Both the position numbers and the translations under genes were made by a program. A stretch of 64,000 nt of DNA from Sinotaia quadrata (Eukaryota; Mollusca; Gastropoda; Architaenioglossa; Viviparidae): the NCBI GenBank assembly GCA_028829895.1, contig CM054182.1, forward strand, positions 13,846,001 through 13,910,000, read 5' to 3'. Numbering within the stretch: the stretch's first letter is position 1; the number at the start of each line of letters is the position of its first letter. Below the pieces are notes generated by a model, which saw only the letters and a list, made by a program, of their open reading frames with translations, made no database searches and had not been told where the DNA came from. Positions 34,640 to 46,612 of the stretch are shown piece after piece.

Positions 34640-36478
34640 AGGTAGAAAGTGACCTGTTAGAAAAATCCTTTGTTCTTATCACTTTGATTTTGTCTATGGT
34701 CATGTCCGGTCTTAAAGGTTGATCGTGAGCTGGTGAGTTATTTGACTGATAAAGAAAGAGTGGATTTAGAAATATTTTCTTGCACTTTGAACTATTGATT
34801 TATGGTTTGTCATTTGACTCAGAGATGATTTAATGTATTTTGGAATATTGACTTGTATGAGTCTGCAATTAGATTTAGAAAAGTTTTCATGTATTTGACC
34901 TGATGTTCTATGACTTGTAATTAGAGAGATTTTGTATAGTGCATTGTTGAACACATGACATTGTTCCTAATGGAAAAGCTATTCATGAATTTCGTTATGT
35001 TATATTTTATACCCATGTCTGTGAAAGAGGCTTATGAATTATATTACAGAAATGCAAGTTTGATAATGCTTGAGGAGAGATATGGGAGTGTAGAATAATT
35101 TAGACAAGAATCTTAAAGCCTGTCCCTTAATTTGACTTTTCAAGAAGAGCAAGCCCTTCTTGGTGATCTTTTGCACTCTAGTGAGTTTCATCGGCAAGTG
35201 TGCCCGACACTATTTGTTACATTTGCTGGCAACAGGATTGCTGAAAATTGGTTCCATGAATTTCCTTCCAGAACCATGTGGTAAAAGTTAGGTCTGGCTT
35301 TGTCTGGAGAATTTGCTCACAGATACATGCCTAGAGGCACACATTAGACCCATTATCCAATGCAGGCAAAGTGAGCCTGTGACATTGTTGGGAAAACACA
35401 TTGACAGCTTATGTCATATCAAGGTCATGTAAAATTAACTATTGTTCTTTTCACTCCTACTCTGATTCTGGGATGAGAAATAGAACATAAATAAAATGTA
35501 TAGAACACTAGCAGTCATAATATAGCATATTCTCTTCCCTTATTGAAGGCTGTTCCTTCTTAGGAAATGAAAAAGAGAATGATTGTATTTTTATTCTTTT
35601 TAATGTCATAATTATGAATGTTATTTTAGTTTATGAGTCAGTGACTGTTTTAATACTAAAATGTGTGACTGCGATGATAGGTGGCCATTAATTCAGCATT
35701 TTGTGACTCTCTGGGGTCAAATAAATCAGTTAAGATTTAATATAAAATGTTATTTTCGTACACAGATAAAGTAAATAATTATAATATAAAGATTAATATA
35801 AAAATATGATTTTGGTACAGAGACAAAGTAAAGTAGTCAAAGACTGATATAAAATATGATTTTGGTACTGGGGTAAAGTAAATAAGTTAAGGGTTGATAT
35901 ATAAATATTAATTTGGTACTAGAGTGAAATAAATAAGCTTTGTTATTGGGGCAAAGTACATAAGTTAAAGAACGATTTTAAAATATGATTGAGGTACTAG
36001 AATGAAGTAAATAAGTTAAAGATTAGATAAAAATATGATTACTGGAGAAAGGTAAATACATTAGAGATTGATGTAAAATATGATTTTGTTACAGGGGTAA
36101 AGTAAATAAGCTAAAAAGTGATATAAAAGTATGATTTTTTTTTGTAGTGGAGCAAGAATGAATAATTATTCATTCGATTATAATCGATAATATTATGTTG
36201 GAGAAGAAAGATGGCTCGCTAAAAATTGTGATTTGTCTTCTCCTTTAGTAAGAAGTTTTCTACTCATGGAAAGATTATGTGACTGTAAATGTTGTTTATG
36301 TTGTGGAAGAGAGAAAACGTTTACAGCACCCACATATCCGCCAAATGATAGATGAGTGGTGTCTGTTGGAGGAACATTAATAAAATAAATTTAAGATTCT
36401 CATCACTTGTAATTGGTTATGAAAAATTAAATAATAATAATAATCATTTTCATTAACTAAGTGGCGTGCCCATCACAC
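34640..36478 (-). repeat. R1 interspersed repeat, copy D1 (rearranged)
   Basis: The right edge carries the R1 5' terminus in minus orientation (GTGGCGTGCCCATCACA at about 36461-36477), with the conserved block TTTTCTACTCATGGAAAG and CCGCCAAATGATAG to its left. The left edge matches the R1 3' half (CATGTCCGGTCTTAAAGG, GACTGATAAAGAAAGAG). The middle, about 35000-36150, is not R1. Its right half (35690-36150) is a minisatellite of about 50 bp with TAAATAAGTTAAAGATTGAT and AAAATATGATTTTGGTAC. Confidence 0.75.
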
Positions 36479-36479
36479 T

Positions 36480-37713
36480 TTGATTTTGACATAACTCAAG
36501 TCCGGTTATAAAGGCAATTGTAAGCTTATGGTAAGTTAACTGACTGATAAAAAAAACATGGACTTGGAAATATTTCGTACGTATTTGCTATTGAACTATA
36601 ATTTGAACTGGAGAATGCTTTATATATTTGAACTATTATTTCTATGTTCACTAATTTGATTATGTTGTATATTATACTTGTGAATTTTGATCGATGCTAT
36701 ATTTCTTTTGCTGCATGTGTATCAGGATAACAAATATCATTGCAGGATTTGTAAACTGAGAATGTGTGAGGTATCTAACATTGTCGTCGAACTTATCAGT
36801 AACATGTTGCTGTAAGTTAAATCCTGTGAATTCTGTTCTATAGCGAATAGGGCGAAAATTCAGGCTTGAGTTTGGTCTCGAGAATTCATGAAAGTTTCTT
36901 GAACATTCCTCGTGGTGTGCTGAGTAGTGCACACAAAGATTCTAGAACACTCTGCGTGACGTATTTTTGATAGTAAATGCAACGTTCTACATAATTCTCT
37001 AGGGTGTGCTTGTGAGCACATAGAAGATTCTGGAACAGTTGTGTTACATCCTAGAAGGGTTGGACCATCAGCTAATTACAAAGAAAGTGACTTGTTGCAA
37101 ACCGCGTGATTGTGAACACGTGCTAGTGACAGCTGTCATCATTGAAAAGGTTATATAACTATAATTATCTCTAAATGTCCCCTCTCCCGTGATATTTGTA
37201 TCCATGAACTTGATTATATAAATATATGTTAACTTGACTGTTGATGTCTACACTATGATAAACTGAATGAGTGTCTAGCGTTAATCAAACGTTGTGAAGT
37301 GATGTATATGTTAACGCAGTTTTGATTATATTCCTATCTTGTATATTTGATTGTTGATTTAATAAATTTATTGTTAAATTTATTAACCTTCTTGCATATA
37401 TATTAAAACTTATGCTGGAGTAATAGTGGATGGAGCCTCGTTAAATATAAATAAAGACGGATTTTTATTACTCCTTTAGCAAGAAATTTCCTCCTGCAGA
37501 ACATTAAAACGTCTATCTTGTTATTGTGTAAAGAGTAGAGTTTTACGACACCCTTATAATCCGCCAAGTGAGAGACATGCTGATCTTGTGGGAGATAAAA
37601 TTAATAATTAATTAATTATTAATAAAAATAAATTAAGATTACTGATCATTTGTAATTATTTATGTGTTATTAATAATCACAACGAGTGAAGGGTGCCCCA
37701 GAGTGGTGTCACA
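36480..37713 (-). repeat. R1 interspersed repeat, copy D2
   Basis: It follows D1 directly in the same orientation. It runs from the R1 3' part (ACTCAAGTCCGGTTATAAAGG) to the 5' terminus (TGTGACACC read in minus, right edge at 37713). It lacks the last few hundred bases of the R1 3' end. With D1 it makes a tandem pair. Confidence 0.8.
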
Positions 37714-38166
37714 ATTTCAGTTACTATTGTTTGAATCTATTTAGATAACGTTTGCAAATTCAATTACCATTGTCTGAAAAGATTTATTAAAAGTTTCTAA
37801 ATGGAGTCTAGTTTGCACTTCTTTTCAATTACTATTGCTTGAACATATTTAGAAAGAATATAATTTGCATTTTATTTTAATTACCATTGTCTGAACGCGA
37901 TTAGAAAGAATAGTAAATAGGTTTACATTTTATTTCAATTACTACTACTTTACATTATTTCAAAAAGTCCAGTTCTAATTCATTTACGACTAAAATCGTT
38001 TAGAATGAAAGTCAGAATAAATACAAATAAACCCCCTTCGTACTTCATTAGTCGTGCTTTCCTACCGACACCGCCCAAGAAAGAAACGGATATTTGCAAT
38101 CGATTTGCATGGCGAACATGTCGCTGACGTGAGGTTGCATTCTTTGTCTCCTGCAGGTGCATGTAG
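37714..38166. other. Intronic sequence upstream of the membrane exon
   Basis: Contains three to four decayed copies of TTTCAATTACTATTGTCTGA with AACATATTTAGAAAG. It then holds unique sequence leading to the pyrimidine tract TTCTTTGTCTCCTGCAG at 38140-38156. Confidence 0.5.
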
Positions 38167-38285
38167 CAGACGTTACCAGCTCGTATGGCGCTCAATTCGG
38201 AGGTAAGCGCTATCATTGGTGGTTCTGTGGCTGGAGCAGTTGTCCTCATCGCTATTTTGGCCATCATCATCTACCTATTGTGCTG
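38167..38285 (+). CDS. Gene 2, exon with N-terminus and transmembrane segment
   Basis: The pyrimidine tract TTCTTTGTCTCCTGCAG is followed by three nested acceptors: exon starts 38157, 38167 and 38170. The coding frame contains TAG at 38164-38166. A start at 38157 therefore makes the upstream part 5' UTR and translation begins at ATG 38185. Starts at 38167 or 38170 stay open and could receive the exon ending at 34065. From ATG 38185 the protein reads MALNSEVSAIIGG and then about 24 hydrophobic residues (9-33) with small residues GGSVAGA. It ends at C|, with donor gtcagt at 38286 in phase 2. A short non-cleaved N-terminus before the only span suggests an N-out signal-anchor protein (inference). 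Confidence 0.7.
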
Positions 38286-38894
38286 GTCAGTACATAGAGC
38301 ATTGCTTTTGAAATAATACTGTTGGTCAGTACACATAACACGCTGTTAACGTAATACTGATAAAATGTTGTCATCTGGTGAGATACACAGGAAATCGGAA
38401 CACAGAAACAAACGCCTACCTACAAAGTAGAGCCACGATGGTAAATTAAACACACGCACACACACACACAAACATCTATTCCACCGTGCTACACATTAAC
38501 CGCATATTACACGCTATAATTATGTCACACTTTATTCCCCATAACACATTTATCATGCCGCACATTACACAAATTTCATTAACCGTACTAGATACAGAAT
38601 ATATTTTTGTTACTGTTAGGTATATGTTTAAGACCTATGACTATGATTTCATCTATTGCCTCTCTCACTATATATATATATACGTTTTGTGAAGTGTGAT
38701 GTGTTTCACTGTATCTATGCTCTTATGTGTGTTGTTACAGTTTGGAGTCTCACTATATCATACACATTTATTGCTATAGTATTGTATGTTTCATTAATAG
38801 TTTCATTGTACATATACAGATGCTATTATGATTGATTTCCATTAACGATCAACATTGCTTCCGTGACCTGTTTCAGGTCAATCATGTCTCCACA

Positions 38895-40060
38895 ATTTCA
38901 TGTGTTTGGCTCAGTCGTGTACACTCGATGGCTTAGTAATGTATACTCAATGGCTCGGCCATTTAATACTTCATCTTGTGTTTGGTTCAGTCGTGTACAC
39001 TCGATGGTTTAGTAATGTATACTCAATGGCTCGGCCATTTAATACTTCATCTTGCATGTAAATGTGCGTGCTTTCAAAAAAGCCACACACCCAGTGAATG
39101 CTTCAAACACGGCTAATACGAACATGACATCCGGGAACAACGTTTTCTCTGTATGGATATACATTACTCTCTCACCCCATTAGTAATTATCTCTTCTCAT
39201 ATACAACAATCAATGTTCATAACAGTAGAAATGTATAATGCATAATAAGGAAAGTATAGTGATTTTTACAGTTATATATTAACAGGTGTAAATTATTCGC
39301 TGTTATATGCAAGCTATAAATTAAGACCAATAAATTATACATAAAGACACACAAGTTAAAAAATAAAAAATGAATATATTCATTATCATTTGTAAGTTTT
39401 CCATTACAATTTGTAAATTATGTATGCACCAGATATACTTTTTCAACAATACTTTGTAATAAATATAATGTTCATAAGATATGTTCTTATTTTTATATTA
39501 TATAGAATATTATTTATATTTTACATAATATTTTATAAATGAGACTTGATACTAAGTGACCATAACTTTACAGACATAAATATCACTAATAAAACGTCAC
39601 CACATTTTAATAAATGTCACTAATAAAACGTCACCACATTTTAATAAATATCACTAAGAAGGTGTCGCCACATTTTAATAAATATCACTAATAGAACGTC
39701 ACCACATTTTAATAAATATCACTAATAAGATGTCACCACATTTGAATAAATATCACTAAGGTGTTGCCACATTTCAATACATATAACTAAATACGTGTCA
39801 CGATACTTTGATAAATATGAATTAATGTGATGTATCAAAACACTTTAATGAATATGACTTTATACGATGTGTCACCATAATTAAATAATAATGCATTCAT
39901 ACGATGTGTCACCATACTTTAATAAATATGACTTCAAACAATGCATTACTGTATTTTGATAAATAAAACTTCCTATGATGTACCATTACACTTTGACGAA
40001 TATGACTTTATACTTTATACCACATTTAATAAATATGACTTCCTATAATGTGCATGTTGA
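38895..40060. repeat. Intron minisatellites: 76-bp pair and 34-bp array
   Basis: 38895-39060 holds two copies of a unit of about 76 bp containing TCGTGTACACTCGATGGCTT and AATGGCTCGGCCATTTAATA. 39570-40060 holds about fourteen decayed units of AATATCACTAATAAAACGTC then ACCACATTTTAAT. Unique AT-rich sequence lies between them. Confidence 0.85.
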
Positions 40061-40564
40061 TCTTTTACATAACTGTGGCTAAATACAATGTATATATTAT
40101 CACACTTCACAAATGTAACTTAATACTATATGTATGTTATCAAACCTAGAAAAAATATAAATATGAAATGTATTATATCACACTTAGATACAGGAAAAGT
40201 ATTATGTGTATATTATAATTATCAAATTGTGATCAAAATCATAAATACAAGCATATTATCACATATGGATAATGGAAAATATTTTATATTACTCCTATCC
40301 TTATAAACAACTGAGCTTATTGCCATGCACATTCTACCATCCTCATCATACATGAACACTAAATAAAGATCCTAGCCAGTGTTGAGGGTGCCAAGTAATC
40401 TCTGAACCAAATCGAAAGATAACCATATGCTTATGTATTAACCCTTTGAAATTTTTAAATTTTTTTGCAACAGAAAGAGGCAAAATATTCTTATTTATTA
40501 GCCCTTTGAAACTGCAGCAGAGAGAGGTAACATATTTTTATTTATTAACCCTTTAAATTTGCAG

Positions 40565-40866
40565 CAGAAAGAGGCAAAACAGGCAACTCAAAAGTCAGAA
40601 GTTCCGACAAATGAGTCCACATCCATCTCCTAGTCACAGCCAACCCTCAACTAATGGATATGATCCATCTCCTAGTCACAGACACCCATCAAATCTTGGA
40701 TACGGTCCTTATGATCCACAACTGCCGAAAGTCAGTAGTAACGGTCTCTGGATGGGGGCTTCAGGAATGTACGTAGGAATGCCCTCTTCTGCTTATTTTC
40801 ACGGTCGACCAATCTTGCGACCACCAGGCATTTCACGAACGTCATCAGAAACAATTAACCCTCAAG
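40565..40866 (+). CDS. Gene 2, juxtamembrane and Pro/Ser/His/Tyr-rich exon
   Basis: The acceptor aatttgcag gives an exon whose first base completes the Cys codon (TG|C) from 38285. It reads R-K-R-Q-N-R-Q-L-K, the basic stop-transfer expected just inside a membrane span. Residues 35-134 follow, counted from ATG 38185, with a duplicated unit HPSPSHSQPSTNGY / DPSPSHRHPSNLGY. Then come GPYDPQLPK and a Gly/Met-rich stretch. The donor is CAAG|gtcagc at 40867. The retained G plus TT of the next exon makes Val and keeps the frame. If this weak donor is not used, the frame runs to TAA at 40896-40898 (ending PALDQIMI), a possible short isoform. Confidence 0.8.
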
Positions 40867-40867
40867 G

Positions 40868-41060
40868 TCAGCCAGCACTGGATCAAATAATGATCTAATC
40901 TACAGTAATTTTTTTAAAAATATCATTACTATGAAAGTCATTCAGCACTGGATTAAATAATGACCTAGTCTACAGTAAGTTTTTTAAAATATCATTACTA
41001 TGAAGGTCATTCAGCACTGGATTAAATAATGATCAAATCTACAGTAAGTTTTTAAAAAAG
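40868..41060. repeat. Threefold duplication of the exon 3 end and donor region
   Basis: About 65-70 bp units contain CAGCACTGGATTAAATAATG, ATCTAATCTACAGTAAGTTT and ATCATTACTATGAAGGTCAT. The first unit overlaps the reading frame through TAA 40898. The second and third contain GTAAGT, stronger than the donor used at 40867. Confidence 0.9.
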
Positions 41061-41679
41061 TTTTGAGAAAGTCATTACTTTAAAAGACATTCACATAGTT
41101 ATTAAATGATCATAAACAACATTTACATTAATGTATAGTTATAAGTAGACATTAGCAGATTTTTATACAGTTAAATGAGATTAGTGTTTAGAATATAATT
41201 AGACTTAAAAGATATTTCATCCAATTATTGCATCCAACTACTGTATGTTTATTGTTTTAATGATTCTGATAGACTTATAATTTTTATGCAATAGTTAAAA
41301 TTTTAGAAATCAGCTACATGTAAATATATATTCTTTACTAATTCCCATTAGTTTATTAGTCTTTGCAGGAGATAATTTATTTTTATTGCTTTAAAAAGCA
41401 TTAAGAATGTGAATCATAAAGTGCTCCCTAATGATTTTAGATAAAAATAATAATTTAAAATAAATACGTACAATAGTTTCATTTTCTACACACATATCCA
41501 TCAGTCAAGTTTCTATCTGCCCTCAGAAAAGGGTGTTTTCACGGAGTGCATCCCACATATTCACCGCTTCTTTTACTCCAGAAAGGACAACAGAAAATGA
41601 TAGAAATAATGAGGACAGTAGTGAATGACAGAAGTAAAAATGGACAATTAAAATGAAAAAAGAAATGAGGACAATGGTA

Positions 41680-42245
41680 ATGACAGAAGGCGTCAATTAA
41701 GAAAGGATGGTAGTAAAAGGGGCAATAGAACATGATAGAAGTCAACAATTAAGAAAGGATGGTAGTAAAAGGGCAATAGAACATGATAGAAGTCAACAAT
41801 TAAGAAAGGATGGCAGTAAAAGGGCAATAGAACATGATAGGGGACGTCATTTAAGAAAGGATGGTAGTAAAAGGGCAATAGAACATGATAGAAGTCAACA
41901 ATTAAGAAAGGATGGTAGTAAAAGGGCAATAGAACATGATAAAAGTCGACATTAGTAAATGAGTAAGGTGAGCACCAAAGAAGTGACGATAAAACAATTA
42001 TATAGTAATTGAGGAAAGAAGCTACAACAAAACAACAAATCAGCAACATTCCTTTAAAAAATAAAAGAAATGAGCAAAAACAAACTTCAAAGGACGTTAG
42101 TTATTGTACATAATAAAACAAAAGTCCAGTAATTATTGAGCAAGCCACCACAAGGAATAATACCAAAGTCCAGTAATTATTGAGCAAACCACCTCAAGGA
42201 ATAATACCAAAGTCCAGTAATTATTGAGCAAACCACCACAAGGAA
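41680..42245. repeat. Intron minisatellites of 51 bp and 44 bp
   Basis: 41690-41955 holds five units of AAGTCAACAATTAAGAAAGG then ATGGTAGTAAAAGGGCAATA and GAACATGATAG; a 51-bp period leaves both strands open. 42115-42245 holds three units of AAAGTCCAGTAATTATTGAG then CAAACCACCACAAGGAATAA. 41061-41679 is unique AT-rich intron. Confidence 0.9.
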
Positions 42246-42519
42246 CAATGAAAATAGGTAAAGGCAGCTAAAAATTACGTTACTGAGGAGAAATGAAGAA
42301 AGTAAATTACAAATTATAGCAAATTATTTGGGCGAAAAAGTCTACGTATCTTTTCATAAACTTTTATGTTAAAATTGATGCATTTATTGTTTGCTTTTAA
42401 CCTCAAATATTAGTCTTTTGCCTCATTAAATTAAATATACTACAATTAATCTAGAGTGTATGCCTCGTTTTCCAACTACATAATAATAATATTTGGGGTT
42501 TTGTTCTCTTATCTTCCAG

Positions 42520-42627
42520 TTCCTTATGAGGATGTCTATATCTCAGGGGGGAATAATCAACGTATATACCACAGCCAACAGTTGTACGAGGCTGGTCATA
42601 GAGTTTATGATTTTTACCAAATGGCAG
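42520..42627 (+). CDS. Gene 2, tyrosine-rich exon
   Basis: Acceptor tcttatcttccag, donor gtaatg at 42628. Its 108 nt are two bases, 35 codons and one base, joining exons on both sides without a stop. The peptide PYEDVYISGGNNQRIYHSQQ followed by LYEAGHRVYDFYQMA has six or seven tyrosines in 35 residues (136-170 from ATG 38185). Several sit in contexts resembling SH2-ligand or sorting motifs (YEDV, YHSQ, YEAG, YDFY). This supports a signalling or adaptor-binding role for the cytoplasmic tail (inference). No enzyme domain is seen. Confidence 0.8.
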
Positions 42628-42879
42628 GTAATGGAAGAATCTGTGTTCTAGAAACCAGTATTAACAGGATTAAACTGACTGTTTTGCAAAACTGGAGGAT
42701 CTCTTCAAACCAGTTTTCACGTTCCTCTATTGAATTTCAATTGATTATTTCATAAAGGCAGAAGTTAAGCCACTAGCATATGGCAGTCGTATTTTATACA
42801 ATGCAATACTGTGGTTAGACATGCACTGAGATCGTAATCTGTTAGCAGACAGGCCTTAGACTATTGAAATAAGACATTA

Positions 42880-43067
42880 GAGAAGTGACTAGAGCACTAT
42901 AGCAATACACAAACACAATAGACCATAGTACTCTAGGGCACTGAGACTGGTGTCTAAGGACAGATGTAACTAGTCACACTTTCATTTTGTGACACAATAG
43001 ACCATAGCACTCTAGTGCACCGAGACTGGTGTCTAAGGACATATGTGACTGGAGTCACACTTTCATT
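42880..43067. repeat. About 80-bp duplication
   Basis: Two copies of a unit with ACACAATAGACCATAGCACT, GAGACTGGTGTCTAAGGACA and GTCACACTTTCATTTGTGAC, directly before R1 copy B. Confidence 0.8.
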
Positions 43068-44704
43068 TGTGACACAAAGCCACCCTAGTTATCCGTTATT
43101 ATTATTAGTATTATTTAATAATCCATAAATTATTACAAGTGATGAAAATCTTAATTTATATTATTAATAATTCTCCAGAAGACACCACTCGTCTCTCTCA
43201 CTTGGCGAATATGCGGGCGCTGTAAACGTTTTCTCTCTTCCACAACCTCAAAGACAAACATTCATTCACTGTCACACAATATTTCCGTAGGTAGAAAACT
43301 TACTAAAGGAGAAGATAAACCCGTCTTTTAATTGATATCTAGCGAGCCCCCATCCACCCACATATGGTTATTAATATGTGTAAGGTCAATAAATTTATTA
43401 AATCAACAATCAAATATACAACATATGAATAATATATAATCAAAAGACCGTTGACATTTATATCACTTCATAACAAAGTTCGATTAACGTTAGACAATTG
43501 TTCAGTTTATCCTAGCTTAGATACCAGCAGTCAAATGAGCATATATATATAATCAAGCTCATAGGCTTAATTCATCACAGAAATGAGTGTGGGGTTTTAG
43601 AGAAATAATTATCGTCAATGTACATAACCTTTTATCAATGATGACCACTGTCACTAACACGTGTCCACAATAATATAGCTTGCAACAAGTCGCTGTCTTT
43701 CTTATTTAGACTACAGTCCCACATACCCTTCTAGTCATGTTACTCAACTGTTCCAGAATCTTAGATGTACTCTCAAGCACATCAGGGAGGAATGCTCCAA
43801 AGTATTTGTGTGTGCTACTCAGCAAACGATGAGGAATGTTCAAAATAATCTTTGTGAACACTCAAGACCAACTCAAGCCTTATTCTTTTGCTGTATTGGC
43901 TCTTGAACAGAATTTACAGGAATCAACTTACAGCAACACATTACTGATAAGTTCGACGATAACATTAGATACATGCCAATGTTATCCATTAGAGTATAGT
44001 GGTCACTGCAGTCTTAAGCAGATCAAAAGCATCAAAGAACAAAACCAAAATGGCGTGCTCTCCTCTGCAAAAGTCAAATTAAGGCAGTACATAATTTCAT
44101 TTCTAAAACTTATTTCTCTCTTACAAACATTCTCAACTTACAAAGCCTGCAACAATATTCATTAGCCTGATACACAACATAAGAACTATAGCATTAATCA
44201 AAATTAACAAGTATAATGTACAACACAATCAAATTTGTGAACATAGAAATAATGGTTCAATTACAAAAGCATTCTCCACTTCAAATCATAGATCAATAGC
44301 AAACATGGACAAAATATTTCTAATCCATTCTTTCCTTATCAGTCAGTTAACTTACCATAAGCTAACAATCGCCTTTATGACTGGACTCGAGTTATGTCAA
44401 AATTCAAAGTGATTAGAATATAGGACTTTCTCAACAAAGTAACTTTCGGGTCCATCCCCATAGGATGAAATTATTATGAACAAGCGTGAGACTATTAGTC
44501 AGAAAAACTACTCATCCAGCTGGAACTGGTTTGGATTGCATCAGCAATTTCTAGCATATTCCCCACATGAGTTGTTTACTCCAACTCTTGGCACTTACAA
44601 AAATATCATAATAAGCAGTGCCCAAGGTCGGGTCACTTTGACATTTAACAATTTATATAACAAATAAGTTTAGAAATAGGGATAGGCAAATTTACTCCAC
44701 CACA
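43068..44704 (+). repeat. R1 interspersed repeat, copy B (full length)
   Basis: About 1.64 kb from TGTGACACAAAGCCACCCTA to GGCAAATTTACTCCACCACA, colinear with copy A. CATT occurs immediately before and after (43064-43067 and 44705-44708), a possible 4-bp target duplication not reproduced at other copies. It lies in an intron of gene 2. Confidence 0.88.
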
Positions 44705-45149
44705 CATTTATTATATTTAAATCAGTTATGCACTATGACATCAATATAGAGTAGACACACCCCAGTATACTTCACTGAAAAGTCAGTCTAGAACTATATC
44801 AATCTAGAGCACCCCCCCCCCCCCAGTATAGTGCACTGATAAATCAGTCTAGAACTGTCTCAATCGCAAACACACCTCAGTATAGTATAGTGCACTATAC
44901 TGTCTCGTATTATGCCATATAGTCTTAGAGTATCACACCCATTCTAATTCACTGACAAATCAGTCTAGAAACTGATGAGCTATGACATAAATCTAGTGGG
45001 GACATACTTCTGAGTAGTGTACCAAGACAGCCTAGAGAAGACGGCCATGATTTAGTCTACTGCACTGAAATAGCAGCCTGTAGCAGAGATACTCATTATA
45101 AATGTAATGAAATGAACAAACACCAATCCATCAGATTTACTAATTCTAA

Positions 45150-45540
45150 TGTAATGAACTAAATAAACATCAACCTAGAGCTGACAAACTTCAGTATCAT
45201 GCATTGAAACATCAGTTTTGAGCTGAGAGACTTCAGTATAATGTATTGAGATCGATTTAGAGCTGTCAGCTTCCGGTATATGTACTGAGACATCAGTTTC
45301 GTGCTAAAAGACTTAAATATAATGTACTGAGACAACAGTTTAGAACTGATAAATTACTGTAAATATTCTATCATTTGACCTTAAAAATTTCAGTATTATG
45401 TATTGAGAGATCAGTTTAGAGCTGACAAATTAATGTAAATATTCTATCATTTGACCCTAAAAATTTCAGTATTATGTATTGAGAGATCAGTTTAGAGCTC
45501 ACAGAATGTTTCAGTACAGTATATTGAAACAGTCGTCTAA
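45150..45540. repeat. Degenerate minisatellite (CAGTTTAGAGCTGACAAACT type)
   Basis: Units of about 45 bp with GAGATCAGTTTAGAGCTGAC and TTCAGTATTATGTATT, including a recent 77-bp duplication at about 45345-45495. To its left, 44705-45149 holds older CAGTATAGTGCACTGAAAAA and CAGTCTAGAACT words and a poly-C run at about 44812-44824. Confidence 0.8.
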
Positions 45541-45673
45541 ACTCTTAAGCAAATATATGTAATCGCGATCTGTGAGACATTAGTCTTTAGTAAAGATCGT
45601 AGTCAAGGTCATACATAGATCACACATATATACATTTTTTTATAACTGGTGGGGTGTGTTTGACGTTGGTCAG

Positions 45674-46612
45674 GGTCAAGATCTGAACTTTTGCCGGCCA
45701 GTCAGCCTAGCCAAGCAGACAAGACCAGCAGAAAGGTAAATCGATCAGCTAGTGAAGTTACCCACAAAGCTCAAAGACCTTCTAGAAGGGATGTCGACTC
45801 AGAGAAAGGGCGTAGGTCCAAGAAACCTTCAGTCACCATGGAAACCGCCAAAGTTCACCAGATCAAACAAGATGAACCCGGCCATTTGAATCGTGCTTTT
45901 GTAAATGATACCCAGTTAGGCGAAAATCTGGAAGAAAATAAGATCGCGTCTATGGTTGGGACTTCAGCCACGGACAGCATGAAGCTCCTGGCAAATAACA
46001 AAACAGACGACCAGAAAACAATGGTCCAAGCCCCCATTTTATCCCCAGGTCAAATGTCAGAGGTCAGTCCCATTTCGCAGCAGCATTGCGTGAATGAAGA
46101 CGACATCAGTGCAAAGCCATTGAATGTCAGCATACGCCGTTCGGAGTCAGAGAACCCCATTCTGGCGCGCATGCAAGATATGGTTATTGACAAGTCCGAG
46201 GACACGATTATTGATCCAGTAACGGTTATCGCGGAGGCAACTGAACCACTTTTGATCACATCACATTTTAACGCCAATCATTCCCCTTTTGTAGTTCATA
46301 ACCCGATTTTCCAGGACGGGGAAGAAGTCAACAACCTTGATTACAGCCGCAATGAAGAAAACGTCAACATTACTTCCGGTTTCACTAAAAGTACGAATGA
46401 ACTCGTTGAACTTGGCAGCAAGAAAAATCGTCTAACAGATGACTGTGTGAAAACTTCTGTGACAGACAGTGTTGATAATGTTACTGGCAACAAAAACGAA
46501 AGCGGGATCAATACACAATCTAACCATTCGATAAGGGAAGCTGAAAAAGTGAAAGACGACCACATAAAAGAAGATATCGGCCTAAGTGTAAAAGATGAAC
46601 TAAGCAAAACAA
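45674..46612 (+). CDS. Gene 2, long hydrophilic tail exon
   Basis: The acceptor gacgttggtcag gives a 939-nt exon starting with GG, completing Gly with the G at 42627. It ends at donor A|gtaagt (46613). It encodes residues 172-483. The N-terminal third is basic, with RRDVDSEKGRRSKK resembling a bipartite nuclear-localisation signal and basophilic kinase-type sites (RRSKKPS, IRRSESE). The rest is acidic, Ser/Thr/Asn-rich and disordered-looking. HNPIFQ at about residues 379-384 fits an NPxF-type PTB or clathrin-adaptor motif. No globular domain is recognised. The frame past the donor would stop within four codons (TGA 46624-46626). Confidence 0.82.

Noticed and set aside
43064..44708. CATT/CATT as the target duplication of the R1 family.
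   Set aside because: Seen only at copy B; copies A and C do not show a 4-bp duplication at equivalent ends, so it may be coincidence.
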